From NCBI RefSeq assembly GCF_030580995.1, contig NZ_JAUQSZ010000004.1, positions 62,001 through 126,000 of the forward strand: a DNA stretch of 64,000 nucleotides, in the 5' to 3' direction. The notes beneath the pieces were generated by a model. The model saw only the letters and a program-made list of their open reading frames with translations. It did not search any database and was not told the origin of the DNA. This document shows positions 43,387 through 51,946 of the stretch, in pieces; the stretch's first letter is position 1; every line of letters starts with the position of its first letter. The translations under genes and the position numbers were made by a program. The DNA is from Sphingomonas immobilis. GTDB lineage: Bacteria; Pseudomonadota; Alphaproteobacteria; Sphingomonadales; Sphingomonadaceae.

Positions 43387-44205
43387 TCACGCGCCGTCCA
43401 TATAGGCGGCGAAAGCGTCCTTCCAGTCGGGGTGCCAGCGTGACAGGGCCGGGCGATTCTCGACGATGTCGCCCGCCGCCCAGAGGATGCGGCGTTCGTC
43501 CTGCGCGCGCGTCGTCTCATTGTCCTGGCATAGGATGTAGAATTCGCCGCTGCCGATCCCGGCGATCATCCGGTCGACCACCTGCTCCGCGCTCCACGCG
43601 CCCGGCGGCTGCTCGGCCACGCGCCGGCGGGTCATGCCGGTGAAGGTGAAGCCGGGGATCAGCAGATGTGCGCTGACCGCCCCGCCCGCCTGCCGCAGCG
43701 TATGCGCCAGCCCCTCGGTCAGCGCCTTCACGCCCGATTTGCTGACGTTGTAGGCGGTGTCGCCCGGCGGCTGGGTGATGCCCTGCTTGGAGCCGGTGTT
43801 GATGACGATGCCGGGCGCGCCGCTCTCCACCATCGCCGGCACGAACGCCTGCACGCCGTGGATCGGCCCCATCAGGTTGACGCCGAGTACACGCTCCCAC
43901 CCTTCGGAATTGGTCAGCGCGTCGCCGCCGCCGCCGACACCGGCGTTGTTCATCAGCACCGCGACCGGGCCGAGCGTGGCCGCGACCTGCTCCGCGAGCG
44001 CGGCCACGGCGGCGCGGTCCGACACGTCGGTCTCGACCGCGAGCACATCGCCCAGCGTCGCTTTGGCTTCGTCGAGCCCCACGCGATCGGCGATGCAGAC
44101 CTTCATGCCGAGGCTGGCGAAGCGCGCGGCGGCGGCGAGGCCAATGCCGCTCGCGCCGCCGGTGACGACGGCGACCTTGCCGGGGGCGAGAGCGGGATGC
44201 GTCAT
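43387..44205 (-). CDS. SDR family oxidoreductase
   Basis: 272 residues. VVTGGASGIGLAAAARF (cofactor), MNNAGVGGG, and INTGSKQGITQPPGDTAYNV followed by SK (Ser, Tyr, Lys). A C-terminal extension (WAAGDIVENRPALSRWHPDW) is longer than in minimal SDRs. AAGGAG fixes the ATG at 44205. Divergent from the thioesterase at 44299. Substrate unknown. Confidence 0.9.
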   Translation of the reverse strand: MTHPALAPGKVAVVTGGASGIGLAAAARFASLGMKVCIADRVGLDEAKATLGDVLAVETDVSDRAAVAALAEQVAATLGPVAVLMNNAGVGGGGDALTNSEGWERVLGVNLMGPIHGVQAFVPAMVESGAPGIVINTGSKQGITQPPGDTAYNVSKSGVKALTEGLAHTLRQAGGAVSAHLLIPGFTFTGMTRRRVAEQPPGAWSAEQVVDRMIAGIGSGEFYILCQDNETTRAQDERRILWAAGDIVENRPALSRWHPDWKDAFAAYMDGA

Positions 44206-44298
44206 GTCATTCTCCTTCACGAAAGCGGCGCGCCCGTATACCGCGTTTGCGGACGGTTGCGCACGCACCACAGTCTCGGGACCGAAGGAGATACGCCC

Positions 44299-44745
44299 TT
44301 GGCGCTGAAGGACACGCCCGCCCGGTTACTGATCGAAACCTATCCGCTGCGCTTCACGACGCGCATCCTCTATGCCGACATGGATGCGTTCCGGCATCTC
44401 AACAACGGTGCCACCGGGCGCTACCTCGAGGAGGGGCGTGCCGATCTCAACATGCGCGTGTTTGGGCGCGAATGCATGATCGATCCGCCCGGCGGGCTGC
44501 AGATCCTCTTTGCCAACGTCACGATCGACTATATCCGCCAGGCGCATTATCCGGGTGAGGTGGAGGTGCTGACCGGCATCGCGAAGGTCGGGGGCAGCTC
44601 CTACGTGCTGGCGCAGGCGGCGCGCCAGCACGGCGAATGTTTCGCGCTGGCGGAAGCGGTGATGGTCAAGGCGATCGACGGCGCGTCGTCACGGCTGAGC
44701 GACGCCGAACGCGCGGCGATGGCACCGCTGATGCTGACCGCCTGA
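44299..44745 (+). CDS. Acyl-CoA thioesterase-like hot-dog protein
   Basis: 148 residues. The active-site-like segment ILYADMDAFRHLNNGATGRY followed by LEEGRADL is the 4-hydroxybenzoyl-CoA thioesterase/YbgC signature (Asp followed by HxNN). It would hydrolyse an acyl-CoA to release CoA. I chose a TTG start at 44299 because GAAGGAG lies 8 bases upstream and there is no ATG with a comparable site. Confidence 0.87.
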   Translation: MALKDTPARLLIETYPLRFTTRILYADMDAFRHLNNGATGRYLEEGRADLNMRVFGRECMIDPPGGLQILFANVTIDYIRQAHYPGEVEVLTGIAKVGGSSYVLAQAARQHGECFALAEAVMVKAIDGASSRLSDAERAAMAPLMLTA

Positions 44746-44748
44746 GGC

Positions 44749-45549
44749 CTAGCGCCCGGCCCAGACCGGCGCGCGCTTTTCCAGGAAGGCGCGTGGCCCT
44801 TCGCGCGCATCCTCCGTGGCGCTGGTCGTCTTGCTCGCCGCGTCACCGAGCGCGCGCAGCTCCGCCTCGCTGCGGTCGCTGACCAGCCGCGCGACCTTCA
44901 GCGTCTCGCGCACCGATACCGGCGCGGCGCTGGCGATCGCCCCGGCCAGGTCGCGCGCCGCGCCCAGCACGCCGGCGCTCGGCACGAGGCGATTGACCAG
45001 CCCCAGCGCATAGGCGCGCTCGGCGGAGATGGGATCGCCCGTCGCCAGCATTTCCAGCGCGACGTTGCGCGGGATCGCGCGCGGCAGGCGGAACGTCCCG
45101 CCGCCGCCTGCGAACAGCCCGCGCTTCGTCTCGGGCAGGCCGAAGCGCGCATCGTCGGCGGCGACGATCATGTCGCAGGCCAGCGCCAGCTCGAACCCGC
45201 CGGCCAGGCACGCGCCGCGTACCGCCGCGATCCACGGCTTGTCGCGCTTCGCATCGTTGAAGCCGGCGAACCCGTCGCCGTCGGGCGCGATCAGCGCCCC
45301 GCGCCCGGCCGCAATCTCGGCCAGATCGGCCCCGGCGCAGAAGGTCGATTCGAGCGAGGAGGTGATGATTGCGACGCGGATGGCGTCGTCGGCCTCCACC
45401 TGCTTGACGATCCACTGCACCCCGCGCGCCAGCTCGGCATTGACCGCGTTGCGCTTCTCTGGCCGGTTGAGCGTGACGATGGCGACATGATCGTCGACGA
45501 TCTCGAACAGCACTTCCTTGCCGACGGCGGCCGGCGTCTCCGTGGTCAT
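44749..45549 (-). CDS. Enoyl-CoA hydratase/isomerase
   Basis: 266 residues of the crotonase fold. Both catalytic glutamates of hydratases are present: CLAGGFELALACD and RFGLPETKRGLFAGGGG. The oxyanion-hole block is FCAGADLAEI. It should hydrate an enoyl-CoA. CGGGAGAG precedes the ATG at 45549. Last gene of the five-gene leftward operon that starts at 48984. Confidence 0.93.
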   Translation of the reverse strand: MTTETPAAVGKEVLFEIVDDHVAIVTLNRPEKRNAVNAELARGVQWIVKQVEADDAIRVAIITSSLESTFCAGADLAEIAAGRGALIAPDGDGFAGFNDAKRDKPWIAAVRGACLAGGFELALACDMIVAADDARFGLPETKRGLFAGGGGTFRLPRAIPRNVALEMLATGDPISAERAYALGLVNRLVPSAGVLGAARDLAGAIASAAPVSVRETLKVARLVSDRSEAELRALGDAASKTTSATEDAREGPRAFLEKRAPVWAGR

Positions 45550-45562
45550 ATCGCTCTCCCGT

Positions 45563-46336
45563 TTATCGTTGCAGCCAGTTGTCCCGGATCCGCTCCTGCA
45601 CGTCCATGTCGAGCCCGAGCACGGCCTGCGCATAGCCCGCGATACCGCCCTGCTCCGCGTCGATCGCCGCGAGCATGGCGGCGACATAGTCGGCCTGGGC
45701 AGCGTACATCATCGCCGTCGCCGGGTCGCTGCCGTCGATCAGATGCTGCCGCTCCTTGCGCAGATCGCCGTGCGCGTTGGGGAAGGAGCGGACGTCGCCC
45801 GTCAGCATGTAGTCGGCGATCAGCGCCTCGCGCTCGACCCCCAGCATCAGCAGCGTCACGCCCGCGATCATGCCGGTACGGTCCTTGCCGACCGCGCAGT
45901 GGACCAGCGCGCCGCCGCGCGGCGTCTCCGCCAGCGCGGTGAACCAGGCGCGCAGCAGATCGACGTAATGCGCGGCGAACGGCATCCCGCGATAGACCCG
46001 CAGCATCCGCGCGAACGCCTCGTCGGCGGAGACCTTCGCGCCGGTCGGCAGGTGCGGCGCGCGGCCGCCGGGCAGATCGGCACATTCGAGCACGACGAGA
46101 CCGGACGGGAGGTGGCGGCGCGAGGGCCGGGTCTCACGCTCGCGCGGATAGCGCATGTCGACGACGAGGCGGATGTCGCGCGCCCGCAACCCGCCGAGGT
46201 CGGCGTCGCTCGCCCCCGCCAGATCGCCCGAGCGGAACAGCCGCCCGCTCGCCACCCGCCCGCCGAAGCGTGAGGGCTGGCCGCCGAAATCGCGGAAATT
46301 GTCGATTCCTTCGAACCCCGAGGCGGCCGGTTCCAC
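45563..46336 (-). CDS. Tyrosine-phosphatase superfamily protein
   Basis: 257 residues. The P-loop is ALVHCAVGKDRTGMIAGVTL (Cys147, Arg153: CX5R), with GFEGIDNFRDFGG and GRLFRSGDLAGA typical of Tyr_phosphatase3 (bacterial Tyr/lipid phosphatases). Start is GTG 46336 or TTG 46342, both overlapping or touching the upstream hydratase stop. It is embedded between two crotonase-fold genes; its substrate there is unknown. Confidence 0.88.
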   Translation of the reverse strand: MEPAASGFEGIDNFRDFGGQPSRFGGRVASGRLFRSGDLAGASDADLGGLRARDIRLVVDMRYPRERETRPSRRHLPSGLVVLECADLPGGRAPHLPTGAKVSADEAFARMLRVYRGMPFAAHYVDLLRAWFTALAETPRGGALVHCAVGKDRTGMIAGVTLLMLGVEREALIADYMLTGDVRSFPNAHGDLRKERQHLIDGSDPATAMMYAAQADYVAAMLAAIDAEQGGIAGYAQAVLGLDMDVQERIRDNWLQR

Positions 46337-46338
46337 GC

Positions 46339-47139
46339 TCAATCGGCCGTGTAGACCGGCTCGCGCTTCTCCAGAAACGCCTTCATGCCCTCGGCGAAAT
46401 TGGGGCTCTTGCTGGTCATAAGCTGGTTGCGGTTCTCGATCGCCATCGCCGCCTCCAGGCTGGTCGCATCGACCGCCATGTTGAGCCCTTCCTTGGTCAT
46501 GCGCAGCCCCATCGGCGAGGCGTGGAGCATGTCGTCGATATACGATTGCGCCGCCGCCTCGAGCTGGTCGTCGGGCACCACTTCGGACACCAGGCCCGTC
46601 GCCAGCGCCCGCTGCGCGCGGATGAAGCGCCCGGTCAGCATCAGTTCCGAGGCCACCGACACGCCGACGAGGCGCGGCAGGAAATAGCTGACGCCCATGT
46701 CGCACGACGACAGGCCGATGCGGATGAAGGCGGCGTTCATCTTCACCGATTCGCCCGCGATCCGCACGTCCGCCGCCAGCGCGAAGGCGAAGCCGCCGCC
46801 GCACGCGGGGCCCTGCACCAGCGCGATGATCGGCTGCGGGCAGCGCCGCATCTTGATGTAGACATCGGCGAGATAGCCCTGGAATCCGAAGCCGCCGCCG
46901 AAGGGCACTTCGGATTCGTCGCGTTCGTCGCGCTGCTTGATGTCGAGCCCGGCGCTGAACGCGCGCCCCGCCCCGCGCATCACCACCAGCCGCACGCTGC
47001 CGTCGTTGTATAGCTTGCCGAAATAGTCGTTGAGCTCGCCGACCATCTCGATCGAGATCGCGTTGAGCGCCTCGGGCCGGTTGAGCGTCAGCCAGTCGAC
47101 CTGACCGCGCTTTTCGACGGTGATCGTTTCATAGGTCAT
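46339..47139 (-). CDS. Crotonase-fold protein without the two hydratase glutamates
   Basis: 266 residues. The oxyanion block FSAGLDIKQRDERD and fold are clear, but the two catalytic Glu positions of enoyl-CoA hydratase are Ala (PACGGGFAFALAAD) and Phe (KMNAAFIRIGLSSC). An Asp follows in SSCDMGVSYF, close to the Asp used by dienoyl-CoA isomerase. It is more likely an isomerase or another crotonase chemistry than a hydratase. It lies 15 bases after the MDR gene in the operon. Confidence 0.9.
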   Translation of the reverse strand: MTYETITVEKRGQVDWLTLNRPEALNAISIEMVGELNDYFGKLYNDGSVRLVVMRGAGRAFSAGLDIKQRDERDESEVPFGGGFGFQGYLADVYIKMRRCPQPIIALVQGPACGGGFAFALAADVRIAGESVKMNAAFIRIGLSSCDMGVSYFLPRLVGVSVASELMLTGRFIRAQRALATGLVSEVVPDDQLEAAAQSYIDDMLHASPMGLRMTKEGLNMAVDATSLEAAMAIENRNQLMTSKSPNFAEGMKAFLEKREPVYTAD

Positions 47140-47154
47140 GCCCGAATCCTTGCA

Positions 47155-48162
47155 TCAGATGTCCACGATGATCTTGCCGAAATGCGCGCCGCTTTCCTGG
47201 TGGCGGAATGCACCCGCCAGGTCGGCGAGCGCGAAGCTGCGGTCGAGCACCGGCCGGATCCCCGTTGCCTCCACCGCGGCGATGAAATCGAGCTGGTGGC
47301 GGCGGCTGCCGACGGTGATGCCCTGCACCAGCAGTTCCTTCTGCATCAGCATCGATGTGGTGACGGGCGATTTGTAGCCCGACAGCACGCCGATCATCGC
47401 GATATGCCCGCCCGATCGCGCCGCGATCATCGACTGGTCGAGCGTGCCCGATCCGCCGATCTCGACGACATGGTCGACGCCCACACCGCCGGTCAGGCCG
47501 AGCACCGCCTTGCCCCATTTCTCGGTCGTCCTGTAGTTGACGAGATGATCGGCGCCGAGCGCCTTCAACCGTTCGAGCTTTTCGTCGGACGAGGAGGTGG
47601 CGACGACGGTCGCGCCCATCGCCTTGGCGATTTGCAGCGCGAAGATCGAGACGCCGCCGGTGCCCTGCACCAGCACGGTGTCGCCCGCCTTCAGATGCCC
47701 CTCTGCCACCAGCGCGCGCCACGCCGTCAGCCCCGCGCAGGTCAGCGTCGCCGCCTCGGCGTGGCTGAACCCCCTGGGCGCGCGGGTAAAGGCGCTCGCC
47801 GCCCGCGTGACGCTCTCGCGCGCATAGCCGTCGATCCCGTCGCCGGGCACGCTGTCGAAGCCGCCGCCGCGCCGCTGTCCGGCGATCCAGTTCGGAAAGA
47901 ACAGCGAGACGACTGCATCGCCGACCGCGAAATCGGTGACGCCGTCCCCCACCGCCGTCACCTCGCCCGCGCCATCGGACATCGGGATGCGGTTCTCCGC
48001 CGCCGGGATGCCGCCCGTCACCACCGCGTAATCGTGATAATTGAGCGAGCTCGCGCGCAGGCGGACGGTGATCTCGCCAGGCCCCGGCGCGGGCGCGTCT
48101 GGCAGGTCGACCAACGCCAGCGTGTCGAGCGTGGCGGGGTGGCGGAGCTGGATCGCCTTCAT
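47155..48162 (-). CDS. Zinc-free MDR oxidoreductase (quinone/enoyl reductase-like)
   Basis: 335 residues. VLVQGTGGVSIFALQIAKAM is the NADP motif; MSDGAGEVTAVGDGVTDFAVG and VNYRTTEKWGKAVLGLTGGV are blocks of this subgroup. No zinc cysteines are visible. It would reduce an activated double bond or oxidise an alcohol. Two ATGs are adjacent (48165 and 48162); GGGAG has better spacing to the second. 30 bases after the dienoyl-CoA-reductase-like SDR. Confidence 0.9.
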   Translation of the reverse strand: MKAIQLRHPATLDTLALVDLPDAPAPGPGEITVRLRASSLNYHDYAVVTGGIPAAENRIPMSDGAGEVTAVGDGVTDFAVGDAVVSLFFPNWIAGQRRGGGFDSVPGDGIDGYARESVTRAASAFTRAPRGFSHAEAATLTCAGLTAWRALVAEGHLKAGDTVLVQGTGGVSIFALQIAKAMGATVVATSSSDEKLERLKALGADHLVNYRTTEKWGKAVLGLTGGVGVDHVVEIGGSGTLDQSMIAARSGGHIAMIGVLSGYKSPVTTSMLMQKELLVQGITVGSRRHQLDFIAAVEATGIRPVLDRSFALADLAGAFRHQESGAHFGKIIVDI

Positions 48163-48192
48163 CATCGTCTCCCGAAGTACCTGCGGGGCCGC

Positions 48193-48984
48193 TCAGGCGA
48201 GCCCTTTCTCCACGTCCATACGGCTCGCATCGCCGAGTTGCGAGCCGCCATCGACATCGAGGATCGTGCCCGTCACATAGGCCGCCGAACTGCTCGACAG
48301 GAACACTGCCGCCTCGGCGATCTCGTCGATCTCGCCCCAGCGCTTGAGCGGGATCCGTTCGAAATAGGCGTCGTGTTCGGATGCGTCGGGCGCGAGTCGC
48401 GCCATCCCCTCGGTGCCCGAGATCGGCCCCGGCGAGATGCCGTTGACGCGCACCTCCGGCCCCCATTCCATCGCCAGCACGCGGATCATGTGATTGATCC
48501 CGGCCTTCGCCGCGCAGGCATGAACCTGCAGCGGCTTGGCGTTGATCGCCTGCCCGGCCGTGATCGCGATCAGCGATGCGCCGGGCGTCACGAGCAGATC
48601 GTGGCAGGCGCGAAACACATTGAAGGTGCCGATCAGATCGATGTCGATCACCGTCTTGAAGCCGTTTGCCGACATGCCGAGCGCGGGTGCGAGGAAATTG
48701 CCCGCCGCGCCCGAGACCACGACGTCGAACTTGCCGTTCGTGGCCGCAGCCTCCTCCAGCGCGGCGCGGATCGCGCCGTAATCGCGCACGTCGGCGGTCA
48801 GCGCGATCGCGCCCTGGCCGATATCGGCGGCGGCGAACGCCGCCTTTTCCGGGTTGCGGCCGAGCACGGCGACCTTCGCGCCGAGATCGGCGAAGCGCTT
48901 GGCGATGCCGAGGTTGATGCCGCTGGTGCCGCCCGCGACGAACACGCTTTTGCCCTCGAACAACCCATCCCTGAATGCGCTCAT
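48193..48984 (-). CDS. 2,4-dienoyl-CoA reductase-like SDR
   Basis: 263 residues. The stretch ITAGQAINAKPLQVHACAAK, then WGPEVRVNGISPGPISGTEG, closely matches peroxisomal 2,4-dienoyl-CoA reductase (DECR2), a group that lacks the YxxxK tyrosine; here the position is Ala. Cofactor motif VAGGTSGINLGIAKRF. It would reduce a dienoyl-CoA with NADPH so that beta-oxidation can proceed past an existing double bond. GAGGGAGAG fixes the ATG at 48984. First gene of the operon, divergent from tetR. Confidence 0.92.
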   Translation of the reverse strand: MSAFRDGLFEGKSVFVAGGTSGINLGIAKRFADLGAKVAVLGRNPEKAAFAAADIGQGAIALTADVRDYGAIRAALEEAAATNGKFDVVVSGAAGNFLAPALGMSANGFKTVIDIDLIGTFNVFRACHDLLVTPGASLIAITAGQAINAKPLQVHACAAKAGINHMIRVLAMEWGPEVRVNGISPGPISGTEGMARLAPDASEHDAYFERIPLKRWGEIDEIAEAAVFLSSSSAAYVTGTILDVDGGSQLGDASRMDVEKGLA

Positions 48985-49033
48985 GCCGTCTCTCCCTCGC
49001 GACTCGATCGCGACCATCGTTCGGCGCTTGCTT

Positions 49034-49050
49034 ACCGAACAGTGTTTAGT
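49034..49050. promoter_or_regulatory. Imperfect inverted repeat, candidate TetR operator
   Basis: ACCGAACA-G-TGTTTAGT: 6 of the 8 pairs match around a central base. It lies between the dienoyl-CoA-reductase-like SDR (leftward) and the TetR gene (rightward), 11 bases before the latter. Autorepression and control of the leftward operon are inferred from position. Confidence 0.5.
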
Positions 49051-49061
49051 ATGCAAGCAAG

Positions 49062-49685
49062 ATGGCGCTTCCGCTCACCGACACCCAAGTCCGCGATTGC
49101 CGCGACCGCATCCGCGCCGTGGCGGAGGCGCAGTTCGCGCGCCGCGGCCTTGCCGCCACGTCGCTGCGCTCGATCGCGGCGGAGCTGGGCTGGGCACCCG
49201 CCTCGCTCTACCGTTATTTCCGCAACAAGGACGAGCTGCTGGCGGCGACGCGCGCGGCCGCGCTCAACCGCTTTTCAGACCGGATCGAGGCGGCCTATGC
49301 GCAGCCCGGCGACCTCTGGGAGCGATCGCGCGCATTGGGCGACGCCTATGTCGATTTCGCGTTCGAACAGCCCGCCGCCTATCAGCTCATCTTCGCGCTC
49401 GAACAGGCCGACGGCGACAAGACGCCTGCCCTGCGCGCTGCCGAGGAACGGTCGCACCGCACGCTGACCGGCTATATCGAGGATATGGTGGCGGCGGGCC
49501 TGCTGGAGGGCGATCCCGAACTGCTCGGTCACGTCTATTGGTCAGCGATCCACGGGCTCATCGTGCTGCAGATGGCAGGCAAGCTGAAGCCCTCCCTGCC
49601 CTTCGACACGATCCGCCACGAGATCACGCGGTTGCTGACGCGCGGCGCGTTGAACCGGCTGGGTCGCGCTGGTCACATCGACTAG
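49062..49685 (+). CDS. TetR family regulator
   Basis: 207 residues. N-terminal helix-turn-helix RIRAVAEAQFARRGLAATSL, then IAAELGWAPASLYRYFRNKD. The C-terminal domain has FAFEQPAAYQLIFALE, a feature of TetR proteins that sense acyl-CoA or fatty-acid-like ligands. Divergent from the five-gene operon with a candidate operator between; the epoxide hydrolase follows after 35 bases. Confidence 0.93.
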   Translation: MALPLTDTQVRDCRDRIRAVAEAQFARRGLAATSLRSIAAELGWAPASLYRYFRNKDELLAATRAAALNRFSDRIEAAYAQPGDLWERSRALGDAYVDFAFEQPAAYQLIFALEQADGDKTPALRAAEERSHRTLTGYIEDMVAAGLLEGDPELLGHVYWSAIHGLIVLQMAGKLKPSLPFDTIRHEITRLLTRGALNRLGRAGHID

Positions 49686-49720
49686 GACAGCTGCAAAAGA
49701 CGAACGAAGGAGCGGACGGC

Positions 49721-50899
49721 ATGACGGATTTGCGACCTTTCCGCTGCGCGGTGCCGGAGCCGGCCATCGCCGACCTTCACCGGCGGCTCGATGCGACGCG
49801 CTGGCCTGGCGAACTCGACGACGTCGGCTGGGATTATGGCGCGCCGCTCTCATTCCTGCGCGAGCTTGCCGATCACTGGCGGCACCGCTTCGACTGGCGC
49901 GCGGCGGAGGCGCGGATCAACGCCTTCGACCAATTCCTGCTCGAGATCGACGGGCTCGACACGCACTTCATCCACCAGCGTTCGCCGCATCCGCATGCGA
50001 CGCCGCTGCTCATCACGCACGGCTGGCCCGGCTCGATCGTCGAGCTGCTCGACGTCATCCCGCGCCTGACCGAGCCCGAGCGCTTCGGCGGCAACGCGGA
50101 GGACGCATTCCACGTCGTCGCGCCCTCGCTGCCCGGCTACGGTTTTTCGGCCGCGCCGACGAAGCCCGGCATGTCGCCCCGCGCGATCGCGGCGCGGCAC
50201 CTTGATCTGATGCGCGCACTCGGCTATGAGCGGTTCGTCGCGCAGGGGGGCGACTGGGGCTCGATCATCTCGCGCTTCCTGCCCGATCTCGCGCCGGAGC
50301 GGCTGATCGGCCTGCACCTCAACATGCTGCCGCCGTGGAAACCGGCGGGCGTGGCCGATCCGTTCGCACTGATGACCGACAGGGAACGCGCGCGCTACCA
50401 CGCCGACCGCGCGAAGATCCCCGACGAATTCGGCTATCAGGCGATCCAGAAATCGCGCCCGCAATCCCTCGGCTTCGGGCTTTCCGATTCGCCGGTCGGC
50501 CTCGCCGCGTGGATCGTCGAGAAGTTCCAGTCCTGGACCGACAACCAGGGCGATCCGCGCGACGCGCTGAGCTTCGATCAGATGCTCGCCAACATTTCGC
50601 TCTACTGGTTCACCGGCACGATCGCGTCGTCGGTGCGGCTCTATCGCGAATACGAGCTCGCGCACCGGCGCGGCGAGCGGCCCGGCGCGCGTGTGGAGGT
50701 GCCGACCGGCGGTGCCTTTTATCCGCGTGAGATCCACGGGCCGGTCAAGGCCTGGGTCGAGCGCGAATACAATCTCGTCCACTGGTACGAGGCACCGGCC
50801 GGCGGCCATTTCGCCGCCTTCGAACAGCCCGCGCTGTTCGCGGCCGATCTCCTCGCCTTCGGGCAAACGGTGCGGAACGGCGAGACGGGAGGGCTATGA
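49721..50899 (+). CDS. Epoxide hydrolase (EHN-domain type)
   Basis: 392 residues. The N-terminal EHN domain (residues 3-110; PFRCAVPEPAIADLHRRLDA) precedes the alpha/beta-hydrolase: oxyanion HGWPG (100-104), nucleophile Asp178 in GGDWGSIIS, His363 in GGHFAAFE. These features match microsomal-type and limonene-type epoxide hydrolases. It converts an epoxide to a diol. GAAGGAGCGG precedes the ATG. The alcohol dehydrogenase starts inside its stop codon, so diol formation and oxidation are coupled. Confidence 0.93.
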   Translation: MTDLRPFRCAVPEPAIADLHRRLDATRWPGELDDVGWDYGAPLSFLRELADHWRHRFDWRAAEARINAFDQFLLEIDGLDTHFIHQRSPHPHATPLLITHGWPGSIVELLDVIPRLTEPERFGGNAEDAFHVVAPSLPGYGFSAAPTKPGMSPRAIAARHLDLMRALGYERFVAQGGDWGSIISRFLPDLAPERLIGLHLNMLPPWKPAGVADPFALMTDRERARYHADRAKIPDEFGYQAIQKSRPQSLGFGLSDSPVGLAAWIVEKFQSWTDNQGDPRDALSFDQMLANISLYWFTGTIASSVRLYREYELAHRRGERPGARVEVPTGGAFYPREIHGPVKAWVEREYNLVHWYEAPAGGHFAAFEQPALFAADLLAFGQTVRNGETGGL

Positions 50900-51936
50900 T
50901 GCGCGCGGTCGTCTTGCAGAACGGGGCTTTCCGAATCGACGACAAGCCCGAGCCGGTTCCCGGCGCGGGCCAGATCCTCGTCGCCACCAAGACCTGCGGG
51001 ATCTGCGGCACCGATCTCCACGCGCGTCACCATCTCGACAGCTTTCTGGAGGGGCTGTCGCGCTCGGGCGATCCGCTGCCGGTCGATCCTGCGCAGGACG
51101 TGATCTTCGGCCACGAGTTCTGCGGCGAGGTGCTCGATCACGGCCCCGATACCGATCCGCGCCTCAAACCCGGCACATTGGTGGTCGCTCTGCCCTACGT
51201 CACCGGCCAGCACGGCGCGGAATATGTCGGCTATTCCAACCGCTTCCCCGGCGGCTTCGCGGAACGGATGGTGCTGACCGAGAAGCTCGCCTTTGCCGTT
51301 CCCAACGGCCTGTCCGCCACGCGCGCCGCGCTGACCGAACCCTTCGCGGTCGGCGCGCACGCCGTCGCCCGCGCCGACGTGCCGGCGGGCGCGATCGTGA
51401 TGGTCGTGGGCTGCGGGCCAATCGGCCTCGCCGTGATCGCCGCGTTGAAGGCGCGCGGCATCGGCCCGGTGATCGGCATCGACTATTCGCCCGGCCGCCG
51501 CCGCTTCGCCGAGGCGCTCGGGGCGGACGACGTGGTCGATGCCGCGCGCGAAACGCAGGCGGAAGTCTGGGCACGTCAGCCCGTCTCGCGCAGCCGCCGC
51601 GCGGTCGTGTTCGAATGTGTCGGGCGGCCCGGCGTCGCCCAAAACGTCATCGATCAGGTGCCCAAGCAGGCGATCGTCGTCGTCGTCGGCAACGTGCTGG
51701 AGCCGAGCAGCATCGATCAGGTGATCGCTTTCAACAAGGAGCTCGATGTCCGCTTCTCGATGAACTATTCGCCCGCCGAATTCCGCCAGACGCTGCACGA
51801 CATCGCCGAGGGGCGGATCGATGCCGACAAGGTGCTGACCGGCGTCGTCGCGCCCGAGGGCGTGGAACAGGCGTTCGCCGATCTCGCCGACGGCGAGACG
51901 CACGCCAAGATCGTCGTCAGCTTCGAAGGCGCGTGA
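50896..51936 (+). CDS. Zinc-dependent alcohol dehydrogenase without structural zinc site
   Basis: 346 residues. The catalytic-zinc motif is TCGICGTDLH (Cys37) and GHEFCGEV (His73, Glu74), and the NAD motif VVGCGPIGLAVIAALK. The four-cysteine structural zinc lobe expected around residues 95-115 is missing (region reads LPYVTGQHGAEYVGYSNRFP). It likely oxidises the diol made by the epoxide hydrolase, with which it overlaps (ATGA). Substrate inferred from context. Confidence 0.92.
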   Translation: MMRAVVLQNGAFRIDDKPEPVPGAGQILVATKTCGICGTDLHARHHLDSFLEGLSRSGDPLPVDPAQDVIFGHEFCGEVLDHGPDTDPRLKPGTLVVALPYVTGQHGAEYVGYSNRFPGGFAERMVLTEKLAFAVPNGLSATRAALTEPFAVGAHAVARADVPAGAIVMVVGCGPIGLAVIAALKARGIGPVIGIDYSPGRRRFAEALGADDVVDAARETQAEVWARQPVSRSRRAVVFECVGRPGVAQNVIDQVPKQAIVVVVGNVLEPSSIDQVIAFNKELDVRFSMNYSPAEFRQTLHDIAEGRIDADKVLTGVVAPEGVEQAFADLADGETHAKIVVSFEGA

Positions 51937-51946
51937 CGCGGCTGCG

